From positions 1,178,001-1,242,000 of the forward strand of contig NZ_BMEL01000001.1 in assembly GCF_014636475.1 (NCBI RefSeq): a DNA stretch of 64,000 nucleotides, given 5' to 3'. The DNA comes from Halobacillus andaensis. GTDB taxonomy: Bacteria; Bacillota; Bacilli; Bacillales; Halobacillaceae. Positions 33,085-41,281 of the stretch are shown here, in pieces (the first letter of the stretch is position 1; each line of letters begins with the position of its first letter). Both the position numbers and the translations under genes were made by a program. The notes under the pieces were generated by a model. It made no database searches. It was not told the origin of the DNA and saw nothing but the letters and a program-made list of their open reading frames with translations.

Positions 33085-33747
33085 ATGAACTGGGACTTGC
33101 TTGAACCCATCCTGATTATTATTAGTATAGACATTATTCTTGGTGGCGATAACGCAGTAGTTATTGCGTTAGCCAGCCGTAATTTACCTGAGCACCAGCG
33201 AAACAAGGCGATTTTCATTGGGACAGGCCTAGCTGTAGCCTCTCGAGTCGTACTTACTACCGTTGCTTTATATTTATTGGCCATCCCTTATTTGCGTTTG
33301 ATCGGCGGATTGCTTCTCATTTACATAGCGATCAAGCTTTTAATTAATGAGGAAGATACGACCTCCATTAAAAGCAGCGATAGTTTATTATCAGCCATAA
33401 AAACCATCGTATTCGCAGATATTGTCATGGGTTTTGACAATGTATTAGCTATTGCAGGCGCTTCACACGGAAACGTTACGTTAGTCGTGATGGGCTTATT
33501 AATATCTGTACCCATCATTATTTGGGGTAGTCGGATCATTTTAAAATTAATGGAAAAATTTCCGATTCTCGTTTACATCGGAGCTGGTATATTAGCTTTT
33601 ACTGCAGCTGAAATGATTTTAGAAGACCCTCATGTCGAAGAGTGGATTCATGTCATTGCTCCGATCATGACCGTCTTTCCGTTTGTGGTTGTATTAGTAA
33701 CTATCATGTTCGGTTATTTTTACAACAAACAAGTGGCAGAAAAATAA
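33085..33747 (+). CDS. yjbE: TerC-family membrane protein YjbE
   Basis: A 220-residue TerC-type protein with about seven spans. The family motifs are IISIDIILGGDNAVVIALA near residue 15 and the repeat-related FADIVMGFDNVLAIAGA near residue 113, whose Asp and Asn residues bind metal in relatives. TerC proteins in Bacillus are linked to Mn2+ export or loading of secreted enzymes. GAGGGGTG precedes the ATG. It is convergent with spxA and they share a terminator. Confidence 0.92.
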   Translation: MNWDLLEPILIIISIDIILGGDNAVVIALASRNLPEHQRNKAIFIGTGLAVASRVVLTTVALYLLAIPYLRLIGGLLLIYIAIKLLINEEDTTSIKSSDSLLSAIKTIVFADIVMGFDNVLAIAGASHGNVTLVVMGLLISVPIIIWGSRIILKLMEKFPILVYIGAGILAFTAAEMILEDPHVEEWIHVIAPIMTVFPFVVVLVTIMFGYFYNKQVAEK

Positions 33748-33782
33748 AAAACTGTCTCGATTTTTTTAATCGGGACAGTTTT
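33747..33782. terminator. Bidirectional terminator between yjbE and spxA
   Basis: AAAACTGTCTCGAT pairs with ATCGGGACAGTTTT over a T-rich loop; the first base overlaps the yjbE stop. Confidence 0.88.
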
Positions 33783-33786
33783 GCAT

Positions 33787-34182
33787 TTAGTTTACTAAGC
33801 GCTGTGCTTCCTTAAGTTGGAAGGTACGTACACTTCTAGGTAAGAAACGGCGAATTTCATCTTCGTTGTATCCAACTTGAAGACGCTTATCGTCAATAAT
33901 AATTGGACGTCGAAGCAAACCAGGATTTTCTTGAATCAAGTCGAATAGATCCTGCATTGGAAGCTGATCGAAATCAACTTTTAGTTTTTGAAAGACTTTA
34001 GAACGAGTAGAGATGATTTCTTCTGTACCATCTTCTGTCATTCTTAAAATTTCTTTAATCTCATCAATCGTCAAAGACTCTGAAAAGATATTTCTTTCAG
34101 TGTAAGGAATATCGTGCTCCTCAAGCCAGGCTTTCGCCTTACGACATGATGTACAACTTGGTGAGGTATAAAGTGTTACCAT
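33787..34182 (-). CDS. spxA: Transcriptional regulator Spx
   Basis: A 131-residue ArsC-like regulator. The redox switch is Cys10-x-x-Cys13 in [10 protein letters not shown], and the [17 protein letters not shown] segment carries the residues used in contact with RNA polymerase alpha. Spx controls thiol-stress genes. The upstream yjbC-spxA gap has two dyads and a good TTGACA box. Its degradation adaptor SpxH is encoded at 27577-28467. AGGAGTGA precedes the ATG. Confidence 0.96.
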   Translation of the reverse strand: MVTLYTSPSCTSCRKAKAWLEEHDIPYTERNIFSESLTIDEIKEILRMTEDGTEEIISTRSKVFQKLKVDFDQLPMQDLFDLIQENPGLLRRPIIIDDKRLQVGYNEDEIRRFLPRSVRTFQLKEAQRLVN

Positions 34183-34232
34183 ATAGAAACTTCACTCCTC
34201 GAAATTTATTATGATTATTTTTTTAAGCAGCT

Positions 34233-34289
34233 CTAATTTAAAATTAGTATAATCTAATCTTATAGTATAACTATAACATAGTTGTCAAC
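34233..34289 (-). promoter_or_regulatory. spxA control region with two dyads
   Basis: A minus-strand TTGACA (about 34284-34289) is followed by TTATAGT-ATA-ACTATAA (34260-34276), a 7-3-7 perfect dyad covering the spacer and -10, and then CTAATTT-A-AAATTAG (34233-34247), a 7-1-7 dyad. In B. subtilis spxA is repressed by PerR and YodB; which protein acts here is inference. The rest of 34183-34485 shows nothing else but the yjbC terminator. Confidence 0.5.
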
Positions 34290-34442
34290 TAAAATCTATA
34301 TGATGACAGGTAAAAGGCTTACATTCACAGAATTTTAACGATTAGAACAGCACACACTGTAATTTACCACATATGCGATAGATTTAAACCTCTTTTTTTA
34401 GATCTTTGTGAAGTTTTTCATTTTCAACTACGCTGAGAAATT

Positions 34443-34474
34443 GAAAATCCCTGCCTTTTCTATAAGACAGGGAT
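34443..34474 (-). terminator. Terminator of yjbC
   Basis: AAATCCCTG pairs with CAGGGATTT with further pairing towards the loop; 12 bases past the yjbC stop. Confidence 0.8.
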
Positions 34475-34485
34475 TTAGATTCTCA

Positions 34486-35070
34486 TTAGGTTCTCTTTAA
34501 ATCTTTTAAAATATCATCAGTATCCCGGTTTTCGTCCAGTGTTAACACTTCGTCAACCGGCTGGTATGATTTTCCGTAAAATTCACTGTCTTTATACGTG
34601 TGAATTTCTTCGTACATCCGTTTCATCTGTTCATAGATTTCTTCTTCAGAGGCATCGTCTGGAGACCAGTATAGAATCTCCATTTGGTTTTCTTCGTTAG
34701 TAGCAAGTGATCGTCGAGTATAACCAATAGACTGAGCATGTTTGAATCCCTCTCGCTGGTAAAAATGCAGTCTTTTTGCTGTATCTGTTTCTTCATAATC
34801 AACAGGTTCTACTTCTAAAATAATCGGTTTCCCTTTTGCTTTCATTTTCTCGATTAATTTATGACCAAGTCCTTGACCTCTTGCATTGGAAGATACATAT
34901 ACATAGTCAATAAAAAGAAAGGATTTGAATTCTGCATACATTAATACGTGATGCTCTCCTTCATCTTTATAGTACACATCACTTTTTTCTTTTAGCAGGG
35001 TCTCCATATGCTCTTGCGATTTCATTTCTTCTACAGGAAAATACTGTTTCAGTTTATTATACCAACTCAT
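34486..35070 (-). CDS. yjbC: GNAT acetyltransferase YjbC
   Basis: A 194-residue GNAT protein with the acetyl-CoA loop VSSNARGQGLGHKLIEKM and FYQREGFKHAQSIGY. A C-terminal extension (DDASEEEIYEQMKRMYEEIH onward, first part shown) is typical for YjbC. In B. subtilis yjbC precedes spxA and is co-transcribed with it from a stress promoter; here a hairpin and a 300-base gap separate the two. Substrate unknown. Confidence 0.88.
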   Translation of the reverse strand: MSWYNKLKQYFPVEEMKSQEHMETLLKEKSDVYYKDEGEHHVLMYAEFKSFLFIDYVYVSSNARGQGLGHKLIEKMKAKGKPIILEVEPVDYEETDTAKRLHFYQREGFKHAQSIGYTRRSLATNEENQMEILYWSPDDASEEEIYEQMKRMYEEIHTYKDSEFYGKSYQPVDEVLTLDENRDTDDILKDLKRT

Positions 35071-35163
35071 TGATCTACTCCCTTACCAATTGATAGTTTC
35101 ATTATAACTGATTATCCATTCATTGTTAAATAACGAGCGGCTCCTATTAGTGTGAACAAAAAA

Positions 35164-35183
35164 AGCACTGGATATCCAATGCT
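35164..35183 (-). repeat. Terminator-like palindrome, first copy
   Basis: AGCACTGGATATCCAATGCT, next to A7 (T7 on the minus strand). It is nearly the same as the hairpin at 35624-35645, 460 bases away. Confidence 0.75.
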
Positions 35184-35255
35184 TCCAGCTTATAAAGAAA
35201 CCTAAGTTCTCTCTTTTACCTCGCCAGTGTAAACATTTCTTGCATGAGGAAGAGG

Positions 35256-35384
35256 AAAGGGTTGCAGGAAACGACTCCCTTTCCAGGGGCGAATGGTGTG
35301 CCTCCTCAGGCTTTATCAGCCTTCCGGGGTCACACCTTATTCGTATCTCCCCTAGGAGTGTCGCCGTTTCCTACAACCCTTTTT
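35256..35384. repeat. Long imperfect hairpin repeat
   Basis: AGGGTTGCAGGAAACGACTCC on the left pairs imperfectly with AGGAGTGTCGCCGTTTCCTACAACCCT on the right. A related fragment (AAAGGGTTTTAGGTAACGACTCCCT) lies near 59993-60017. Such GC-richer hairpin repeats are widespread in Bacillaceae. Confidence 0.7.
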
Positions 35385-35490
35385 CGAAATAGAGCACTGA
35401 AAAAACCATTTACTCAATCTGTACCCTTATGAAAACAGCTTTTGCATAAGGACATTCACTCTATGATGGTTCCAATATCTCACTTTGATC

Positions 35491-35587
35491 AAAGGAAAGG
35501 AAAAAGGGCCGACTCCTGCGGGACGAGCAGACCGAGGAGATTTTCCGTCTTGCCCTTCGGAAAGTAGCGCTTTTCCTATTCCTTTTC
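35491..35587. repeat. GACTCCTGCGGGA-type Bacillaceae repeat
   Basis: AAAGGAAAAAGG and CTTTTCCTATTCCTTTT flank a core with GACTCCTGCGGGACGAGCAG, CGAGGAGATT and CCCTTCGGAAAG, a pattern familiar from intergenic repeats of Bacillaceae. No gene is supported in 35071-35649. Confidence 0.7.
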
Positions 35588-35623
35588 TCCATACCAGTAG
35601 GAAGGAACCATCCTATAAACTGA

Positions 35624-35645
35624 AAGCACTGGATATCCAGTGCTT
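35624..35645 (-). terminator. Palindromic terminator of the DUF4015 gene, second copy
   Basis: A perfect 22-base palindrome AAGCACTGGATATCCAGTGCTT five bases past the stop of the DUF4015 gene. Confidence 0.75.
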
Positions 35646-35649
35646 CTTT

Positions 35650-36855
35650 TTAAGGAGTATAATCAACGTTTTCTGTGTAATTATTGGTTGCATTCCAAAG
35701 TAAATATTCTTCTATTCCATTATCTTGTAACGCACGAATTTGATCCTCTACTTCGGCTTTTCCATATTGGAAAGTAGAGCCAGAGTATAGCCAAGGTGCT
35801 TCAAAGTCCTGCAGCCATGGACGTGACACTGGAGCTTCTTCAAGCTCACCCAGGATTTGATTTTCCACCTGCGCGTACTCATCAATAATACGATAAGGTT
35901 CTGTGTCAGGCTTATCGATGCCGAAGTATGGCCCCCAGTGGCTTGGGTAAATCATCGAGGATATAACGTCTACGTTAGCCGAGATTTGTGAGAAGTTTTG
36001 CCCGATACCTGGTGATTCTTCAATGGTTGCAGCGTACCCGAAAATATCGACAGAAACATCAACATCATAATCACTTAAGTCCTGACGAGCGTATTCTACA
36101 AAATCAGTAACCGCACTCACTCGTTTTTTTATATTATTTTCTTCTGACTCCGCATAATCTCCTTCACCATAATCAAGTTCTTCATCCCGATTTTCAAAGC
36201 CTTCAGGGAATCGAACATAGTCAAACTGGATTTCTTGGAAACCAATCTCAGCTGCCATTTTCGCAATTTCTAAATTGTATTCCCAAACTTCTTTTTCAAA
36301 AGGATTAACGAATGCTTCATTACGGCTATTCTTCCATACTTCTCCATTTTTTGTGAATGATAAATCTGGACGTTCTTCAGCTAATAAGCTGTCCTTAAAC
36401 ACTACGACACGAGCTATTGGATAGATACCTTTCTCTTCGAGCTTCTCAAGCATTTTTCTTGGATCGTCTATGTAAGGCTCTGCAATGTCTGCGTATGGTG
36501 AATCTTCAGGTGGTTCAAATGATATGTTCCCATGATCTTCTTTTACGTCAATTACCATCGCATTCAAATCTGTTGATTCAACAAGCTCCGTCAATTCAGC
36601 CATCTTTGCGCCTCCAGCTGAAGGCCCTGTGACATAAATCCCTCTTACCGCATCCGGATATTCAAACTCAAGTCCTGCATTAAATACAAAACGTGCAATT
36701 CGATCAGGTACATCAAGACTCTGCAAATAAATCTCTTTTCCCGTATGTTCTTTCACATCTTTTTGAGCCTTCGCTTCTGAATTATGTACGAATAACGTAG
36801 CGGCTAGTGCAATAATGCCAGCGTAGATGACTTTCCTTAGGTGTAATTTCCCCAT
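35650..36855 (-). CDS. Putative glycoside hydrolase, DUF4015 family
   Basis: A 401-residue exported or membrane-anchored protein. A single N-terminal hydrophobic segment (VIYAGIIALAATLFV) is followed by a TIM-barrel-like DUF4015 domain: RGIYVTGPSAGG, LNAMVIDVKEDHG, YPIARVVVFKD, FQEIQFDYVRFPEG and DIFGYAA, SSMIYPSHWG. The Asp and Glu residues in these strand ends look catalytic. The glycan substrate is unknown. GGAGAAGG lies upstream of the ATG. Monocistronic between yjbC and the opp operon. Confidence 0.87.
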   Translation of the reverse strand: MGKLHLRKVIYAGIIALAATLFVHNSEAKAQKDVKEHTGKEIYLQSLDVPDRIARFVFNAGLEFEYPDAVRGIYVTGPSAGGAKMAELTELVESTDLNAMVIDVKEDHGNISFEPPEDSPYADIAEPYIDDPRKMLEKLEEKGIYPIARVVVFKDSLLAEERPDLSFTKNGEVWKNSRNEAFVNPFEKEVWEYNLEIAKMAAEIGFQEIQFDYVRFPEGFENRDEELDYGEGDYAESEENNIKKRVSAVTDFVEYARQDLSDYDVDVSVDIFGYAATIEESPGIGQNFSQISANVDVISSMIYPSHWGPYFGIDKPDTEPYRIIDEYAQVENQILGELEEAPVSRPWLQDFEAPWLYSGSTFQYGKAEVEDQIRALQDNGIEEYLLWNATNNYTENVDYTP

Positions 36856-37009
36856 TTCTACCTTCTCCCACTTTTTTTATTTTCTACTACTTATTATATA
36901 GAGAGATGTTTGCCATGAATAGACTAGTTTTGCATATTTTCGCTAATTTTTCCATAAAGTTACCAAATACCTAGAAGTCTCATGACAAAATACCTAAATA
37001 CTCAACAAA

Positions 37010-37041
37010 AAAAGAACCTTACCGAAGCAAGGTCCTTTTTC
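37010..37041 (-). terminator. Terminator of the opp operon
   Basis: AAAGAACCTT pairs with AAGGTCCTTT (one mismatch) around ACCGAAGC. Confidence 0.8.
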
Positions 37042-37045
37042 TAAA

Positions 37046-37984
37046 TCAAGTTACAGTACTATGCTCTTTCTGATAATATTCGAATTCTTTAGTTGTACAA
37101 AGCACCCAGTGATCTGGACGTACTTCACGAAACTCTGGTTCTTCGCTCGTGTCGTGATCATTTGGATCGTACGTGAAACGCTCACGTGACCGTTCATACA
37201 CAGGATCCGGCAGTGGAATGGCGGATAGAAGTGACTGTGTATATGGATGAATAGGATTACGGTAGAGCTCGTCCGCGTCAGCGAGTTCCACTATTCTGCC
37301 AAAGTACATAACCCCAATTCTGTCGCTGATGTATTTTACCATCGATAAATCGTGAGCAATGAACAGATATGTTAATCCTTTTTCTTTTTGAAGCTGCTTT
37401 AAAAGGTTAACAACTTGTGCTTGAATAGAAACATCTAGTGCTGAAATCGGCTCATCCGCGATAATAAACGAAGGATCCACAGCAAGTGCTCTCGCAATTC
37501 CAATACGCTGACGCTGTCCGCCACTGAATTCATGAGGGTAGCGGTTTGCATGTTCCTTGTTTAGTCCTACCGTTTCTAAAAGTTCTTCTACTTTAGCTTT
37601 CCTTGCTTTCTCATTGCTTTCTAAGCCATGAATGTCCATGCCTTCAGCAATAATATCGGCTACTTTCATACGAGGATTTAAAGACGCATATGGATCCTGG
37701 AAGATCATCTGCATTTCTCTATTAAACTTCTTCAGTTCATTACGATTTTTTTTACCGTGAACGTCTTCCCCGTTAAAAATAACTTCTCCATCAGTGGCAT
37801 TGTATAAGCGAATGATGCTGCGGCCAGTGGTAGACTTGCCGCAGCCAGACTCCCCTACTAACCCAAAGGTTTCTCCTTTGTAGATGTCAAAGCTAATACC
37901 GTCTACAGCTTTGACTACACTGTGTCGCCCAGTTTTAAAATGCTGTTTTAAGTTTTTGATTTCTAGTAATTTTTCTTTACTCAT
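37046..37984 (-). CDS. oppF: Oligopeptide ABC transporter ATP-binding protein OppF
   Basis: A 312-residue ABC ATPase with Walker [12 protein letters not shown], signature [14 protein letters not shown] and Walker [12 protein letters not shown], plus the oligopeptide-family C-terminal extension ([19 protein letters not shown]). It pairs with OppD at the inner membrane. The start overlaps oppD by four bases. Last gene of oppABCDF. Confidence 0.95.
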   Translation of the reverse strand: MSKEKLLEIKNLKQHFKTGRHSVVKAVDGISFDIYKGETFGLVGESGCGKSTTGRSIIRLYNATDGEVIFNGEDVHGKKNRNELKKFNREMQMIFQDPYASLNPRMKVADIIAEGMDIHGLESNEKARKAKVEELLETVGLNKEHANRYPHEFSGGQRQRIGIARALAVDPSFIIADEPISALDVSIQAQVVNLLKQLQKEKGLTYLFIAHDLSMVKYISDRIGVMYFGRIVELADADELYRNPIHPYTQSLLSAIPLPDPVYERSRERFTYDPNDHDTSEEPEFREVRPDHWVLCTTKEFEYYQKEHSTVT

Positions 37985-39036
37985 ACACGATCACCTTTCC
38001 CACTGCCCGTAGAGGCCATTGCCGCCATTCGCTTCTTAATTGCTTCGGGCGGGTCAATGTCAGGCGCATGCTCATGCAGAAGCCACGTCGCTGCATAGTG
38101 CGAATCAGACACTTTAAACAAGGGCGGCTCTTGTTCTCGATCAATTTGCATGGCAAACTCATTACGCGGAGCAAACGCATCCCCTTTAGGCGGATTCAGC
38201 AAGTCAGGTGGTGAACCTGGAATAGCATAAAGCTCGGCATCTTCTGCATCTAGAGATGGCATGGAACCAAGTAATCCCCACGTATACGGATGCTTCGGAT
38301 TATAGAAAATATCATCGACTGTTCCAATTTCAACGATTCTTCCAGCATACATAACCGCCACACGATCCGCTACGTTAGCCACTACGCCAAGATCGTGCGT
38401 AATAAAGATAATCCCAGCGTCCGTCTTTTTCTGAATATCCTTCATTAATTCTAGGATTTGCGCCTGAATGGTTACATCTAGAGCCGTTGTAGGCTCATCG
38501 GCAATGAGCAGCTTAGGATTACAGGCTAGTGCAATCGCTACAACCACACGTTGACGCATCCCTCCAGAGAATTGGTGAGGGTATTGTTTCATGCGGTTTT
38601 CCGCATCTGGAATTCCTACTAATTCAAGCAATTCTTTCACGCGGGCTTTTGCTTGAGATTTACTCATTTTCTGGTGTTTAATTAAACCTTCTGCAATTTG
38701 GTTTCCAACTTTCATCGTCGGGTTAAGTGAAGTCATTGGGTCTTGGAAAATCATTGAAATGTCTTTTCCCCGAATTTTTTGCATTTCTTTTTCACTTAAT
38801 TTTGCAAGGTCGCGTCCTTCAAAAAGGATTTCCCCTTCTTTAATACGTCCAGGCGGCATCGGAATTAGTTTCATTAAAGCTTTGGTTGTTACTGATTTAC
38901 CTGAGCCGGACTCTCCTACTATAGCTAACGTTTCCCCTTTGTTTACGCTGAAGTTTACCCCACGTACAGCCTGTACTTCGCCGCCATAGGTGTCAAAGGA
39001 TACGTGCATGTTTTTTACATCTAATAATTTTTCCAT
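37981..39036 (-). CDS. oppD: Oligopeptide ABC transporter ATP-binding protein OppD
   Basis: A 351-residue ABC ATPase with [28 protein letters not shown] and [12 protein letters not shown], and the C-terminal [15 protein letters not shown] segment. The start is placed at the ATG at 39036 ([10 protein letters not shown]); a GTG three codons earlier lies too close to AGGAGG. The C-terminal 60 residues are longer than needed for the core, as in OppD proteins. Confidence 0.94.
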   Translation of the reverse strand: MEKLLDVKNMHVSFDTYGGEVQAVRGVNFSVNKGETLAIVGESGSGKSVTTKALMKLIPMPPGRIKEGEILFEGRDLAKLSEKEMQKIRGKDISMIFQDPMTSLNPTMKVGNQIAEGLIKHQKMSKSQAKARVKELLELVGIPDAENRMKQYPHQFSGGMRQRVVVAIALACNPKLLIADEPTTALDVTIQAQILELMKDIQKKTDAGIIFITHDLGVVANVADRVAVMYAGRIVEIGTVDDIFYNPKHPYTWGLLGSMPSLDAEDAELYAIPGSPPDLLNPPKGDAFAPRNEFAMQIDREQEPPLFKVSDSHYAATWLLHEHAPDIDPPEAIKKRMAAMASTGSGKGDRV

Positions 39037-39052
39037 TTTGTACACCTACCTC

Positions 39053-40186
39053 CTATTCGCGCATCTTCGGATCAAGAGCATCTCGAAGACCATCAGCCAG
39101 CAAGTTAAACGCAATCATAATAAGTGAAATGATTACAGCTGGGAATAATAAAATGTGTGGATAGATTTGCAGTGACTGGAACCCATCTTCTACTAATGTA
39201 CCTAATGATGCTAATGGAGTTGGAAGTCCTAACCCAATAAAGCTTAAAAAGGCTTCAAAGAAAATTGCTGATGGGATCGTAAACATGGTGTTAATAATAA
39301 TTAATCCTAAAACGTTCGGAATTAAGTGCTTTCTTAAAATCCGACCGTCCTGAGCACCTAACGTTCGGGATGCCAACACGAATTCCTGGTTTTTAAGTTT
39401 TAATATTTGTCCCCTGACAATCCGGGCCATCGAGATCCAGCCGGTAATGGTCAAGGCGATCGTAATCGATAGAATCCCAGGATCCAGTATGAGAATCATG
39501 AGGATTACGATGACTAAGTTTGGTATACCTACTAAAATTTCAATAAAACGCTGCATATAGTTATCAACACGGCCGCCATAGTAAGCTGAAATACCACCGT
39601 AAGCGACACCAATAATCATATCAATGGCTGCAGCCAGGAAAGCGATGTATAACGAAATTCTCGTACCTTCCCAAGCTCTTGTCCATAAATCACGGCCTAG
39701 ACCGTCTGTTCCAAACCAAAAATTCTGCCCTTCCATATCTTTCGCGGCATAGACATCGTATACGGCTTCTACTTCAGCAGGTTCGCCATTTGTTCCGTCA
39801 TTCAGAACGGTGGTTTGAATATGATCTTCATCATTGTTAAAGCGCATTAAAGCATTCGTTTCGGCTTGATCCAGAGATTCATGAGTTTGGACTGTACTTA
39901 ATGTACCATCCATCCCTAGCCATCCCAGACCTTCAACTTTAGGCGGCATTTTCGCTCTTGATAAATCCTGTTCAAATTGATCATATTCATTCATATAAGG
40001 TCCTAGTGCTGCTAATGCTATTAAGATGATTAATACGCCTAATCCAGCCATCGCACCTACGTTCTTACGCAGACGGATAAATGAATCCTTCCAGAACGAC
40101 AAACTCGGCCGGCTGATTTTTTCGCTATCATCATCTCTCGTATCAACTGGTACAAATAAATCCTTGTTAGGCTTATGATTTTCCAT
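39053..40186 (-). CDS. oppC: Oligopeptide ABC transporter permease OppC
   Basis: A 377-residue permease. An N-terminal span is followed by a long extracytoplasmic insert (about residues 70-155, with acidic patches), then five spans with the EAA loop RTLGAQDGRILRKHLIPN. The insert makes it longer than the about 305 residues of B. subtilis OppC. It overlaps no neighbour but sits 8 bases from both oppB and oppD. Confidence 0.94.
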   Translation of the reverse strand: MENHKPNKDLFVPVDTRDDDSEKISRPSLSFWKDSFIRLRKNVGAMAGLGVLIILIALAALGPYMNEYDQFEQDLSRAKMPPKVEGLGWLGMDGTLSTVQTHESLDQAETNALMRFNNDEDHIQTTVLNDGTNGEPAEVEAVYDVYAAKDMEGQNFWFGTDGLGRDLWTRAWEGTRISLYIAFLAAAIDMIIGVAYGGISAYYGGRVDNYMQRFIEILVGIPNLVIVILMILILDPGILSITIALTITGWISMARIVRGQILKLKNQEFVLASRTLGAQDGRILRKHLIPNVLGLIIINTMFTIPSAIFFEAFLSFIGLGLPTPLASLGTLVEDGFQSLQIYPHILLFPAVIISLIMIAFNLLADGLRDALDPKMRE

Positions 40187-40194
40187 AATAGATA

Positions 40195-41121
40195 CTACTC
40201 TCCTTCTGCAAGTCGGATTCTCGGATCAATGACTCCATAAAGCAAGTCGATGACCAGAACGATGAGGATGAAAAAGATGGCGAAAAACAATGTTGTCCCC
40301 ATGATGATTGGGTAATCGTTTGTATTAATTGATTTAACGAATTGTTCCCCTATGCCTGGGACAGCAAAAATGTTTTCGATAACAAGTGTCCCTGTCATTA
40401 AACCAATAGCCAGCGGTCCTAATACTGTAATTAGAGGAATTAAAGCATTACGCACTCCATGCTTAAATACAACGCCAAATTTATTTACCCCTTTTGCACG
40501 AGCGGTTGTGATGTAGTCAGAGCCCATAACTTCAAGCATCTCTGTTCGCATAAAGCGGGCTGCTATTGCAAGCGGGAATATAGCTAATGCTATCGTAGGC
40601 AAGACTGTATGCTGCCATGTACCCCATAGAGCCACCGGAAACCATCCTAGCTTTACGCCAACAAAATACTGAAGTATTCCTGCAAATACAAAGGATGGGA
40701 TAGATTGACCAATAACCGCTGTAAAAGTAGAACCGTAGTCCAATACTCCATTATGATAAATGGCTGAAACTAAGCCTAACAGCATTCCTAAAATTGTACC
40801 AATAATCATCGCTTGAAAACCTAATTGCAATGATGGGCCGATACGATCCAAAATAATTGTCGTTACTTCACGATTATCAAATTGAAAGGAAATCCCCATA
40901 TCACCTTGCAATAAATTGACCATGTAGTTGAAATATTGAACTGGAATGGGCTCGTCCAAGCCATACTTAGCTAAAACAACCGCTTGTTGTTCTTCTGATA
41001 ATTTATCGGCAGAGCTTAACGGCGTCCCCGGTAAAAACTTCATTAAGAAAAACGTAAAGGTTGCGATTAAAAACATCGTAATAACCATGTACACTAAACG
41101 TTGAGTAATATAACGTCCCAT
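40195..41121 (-). CDS. oppB: Oligopeptide ABC transporter permease OppB
   Basis: A 308-residue permease with six spans, the N-terminal MGRYITQRLVYMVITMF motif and the EAA loop ARAKGVNKFGVVFKHGVRNAL. With OppC it forms the channel for oligopeptides. CAGGAGGTGT precedes the ATG. A hairpin in the 160-base gap after oppA probably lowers its expression relative to oppA. Confidence 0.95.
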   Translation of the reverse strand: MGRYITQRLVYMVITMFLIATFTFFLMKFLPGTPLSSADKLSEEQQAVVLAKYGLDEPIPVQYFNYMVNLLQGDMGISFQFDNREVTTIILDRIGPSLQLGFQAMIIGTILGMLLGLVSAIYHNGVLDYGSTFTAVIGQSIPSFVFAGILQYFVGVKLGWFPVALWGTWQHTVLPTIALAIFPLAIAARFMRTEMLEVMGSDYITTARAKGVNKFGVVFKHGVRNALIPLITVLGPLAIGLMTGTLVIENIFAVPGIGEQFVKSINTNDYPIIMGTTLFFAIFFILIVLVIDLLYGVIDPRIRLAEGE

Positions 41122-41213
41122 GCCAACACCTCCTGTTAAATTAACCTTTGTCGAAACCCCTTGAAATTAACTGAAATTTGTTTATTATCCGACTATTTCC
41201 TTTACAGGGAAAA

Positions 41214-41249
41214 AGAGAGTATACGCCAACATATGGACATATACTCTCT
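41214..41249 (-). terminator. Intra-operon hairpin between oppA and oppB
   Basis: AGAGAGTATA pairs with TATACTCTCT over a 16-base loop; the minus strand continues TTTTTCCC. A leaky terminator or mRNA-stabilising stem would give more oppA than oppBCDF. Confidence 0.7.
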
Positions 41250-41281
41250 CCCTTATAAGTTAGCCTATGTTTGGCTCGTTT

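Noticed and set aside
35244-35703. Two plus-strand frames of 62 and 72 codons
   Set aside because: Both are translations of intergenic hairpin repeats.
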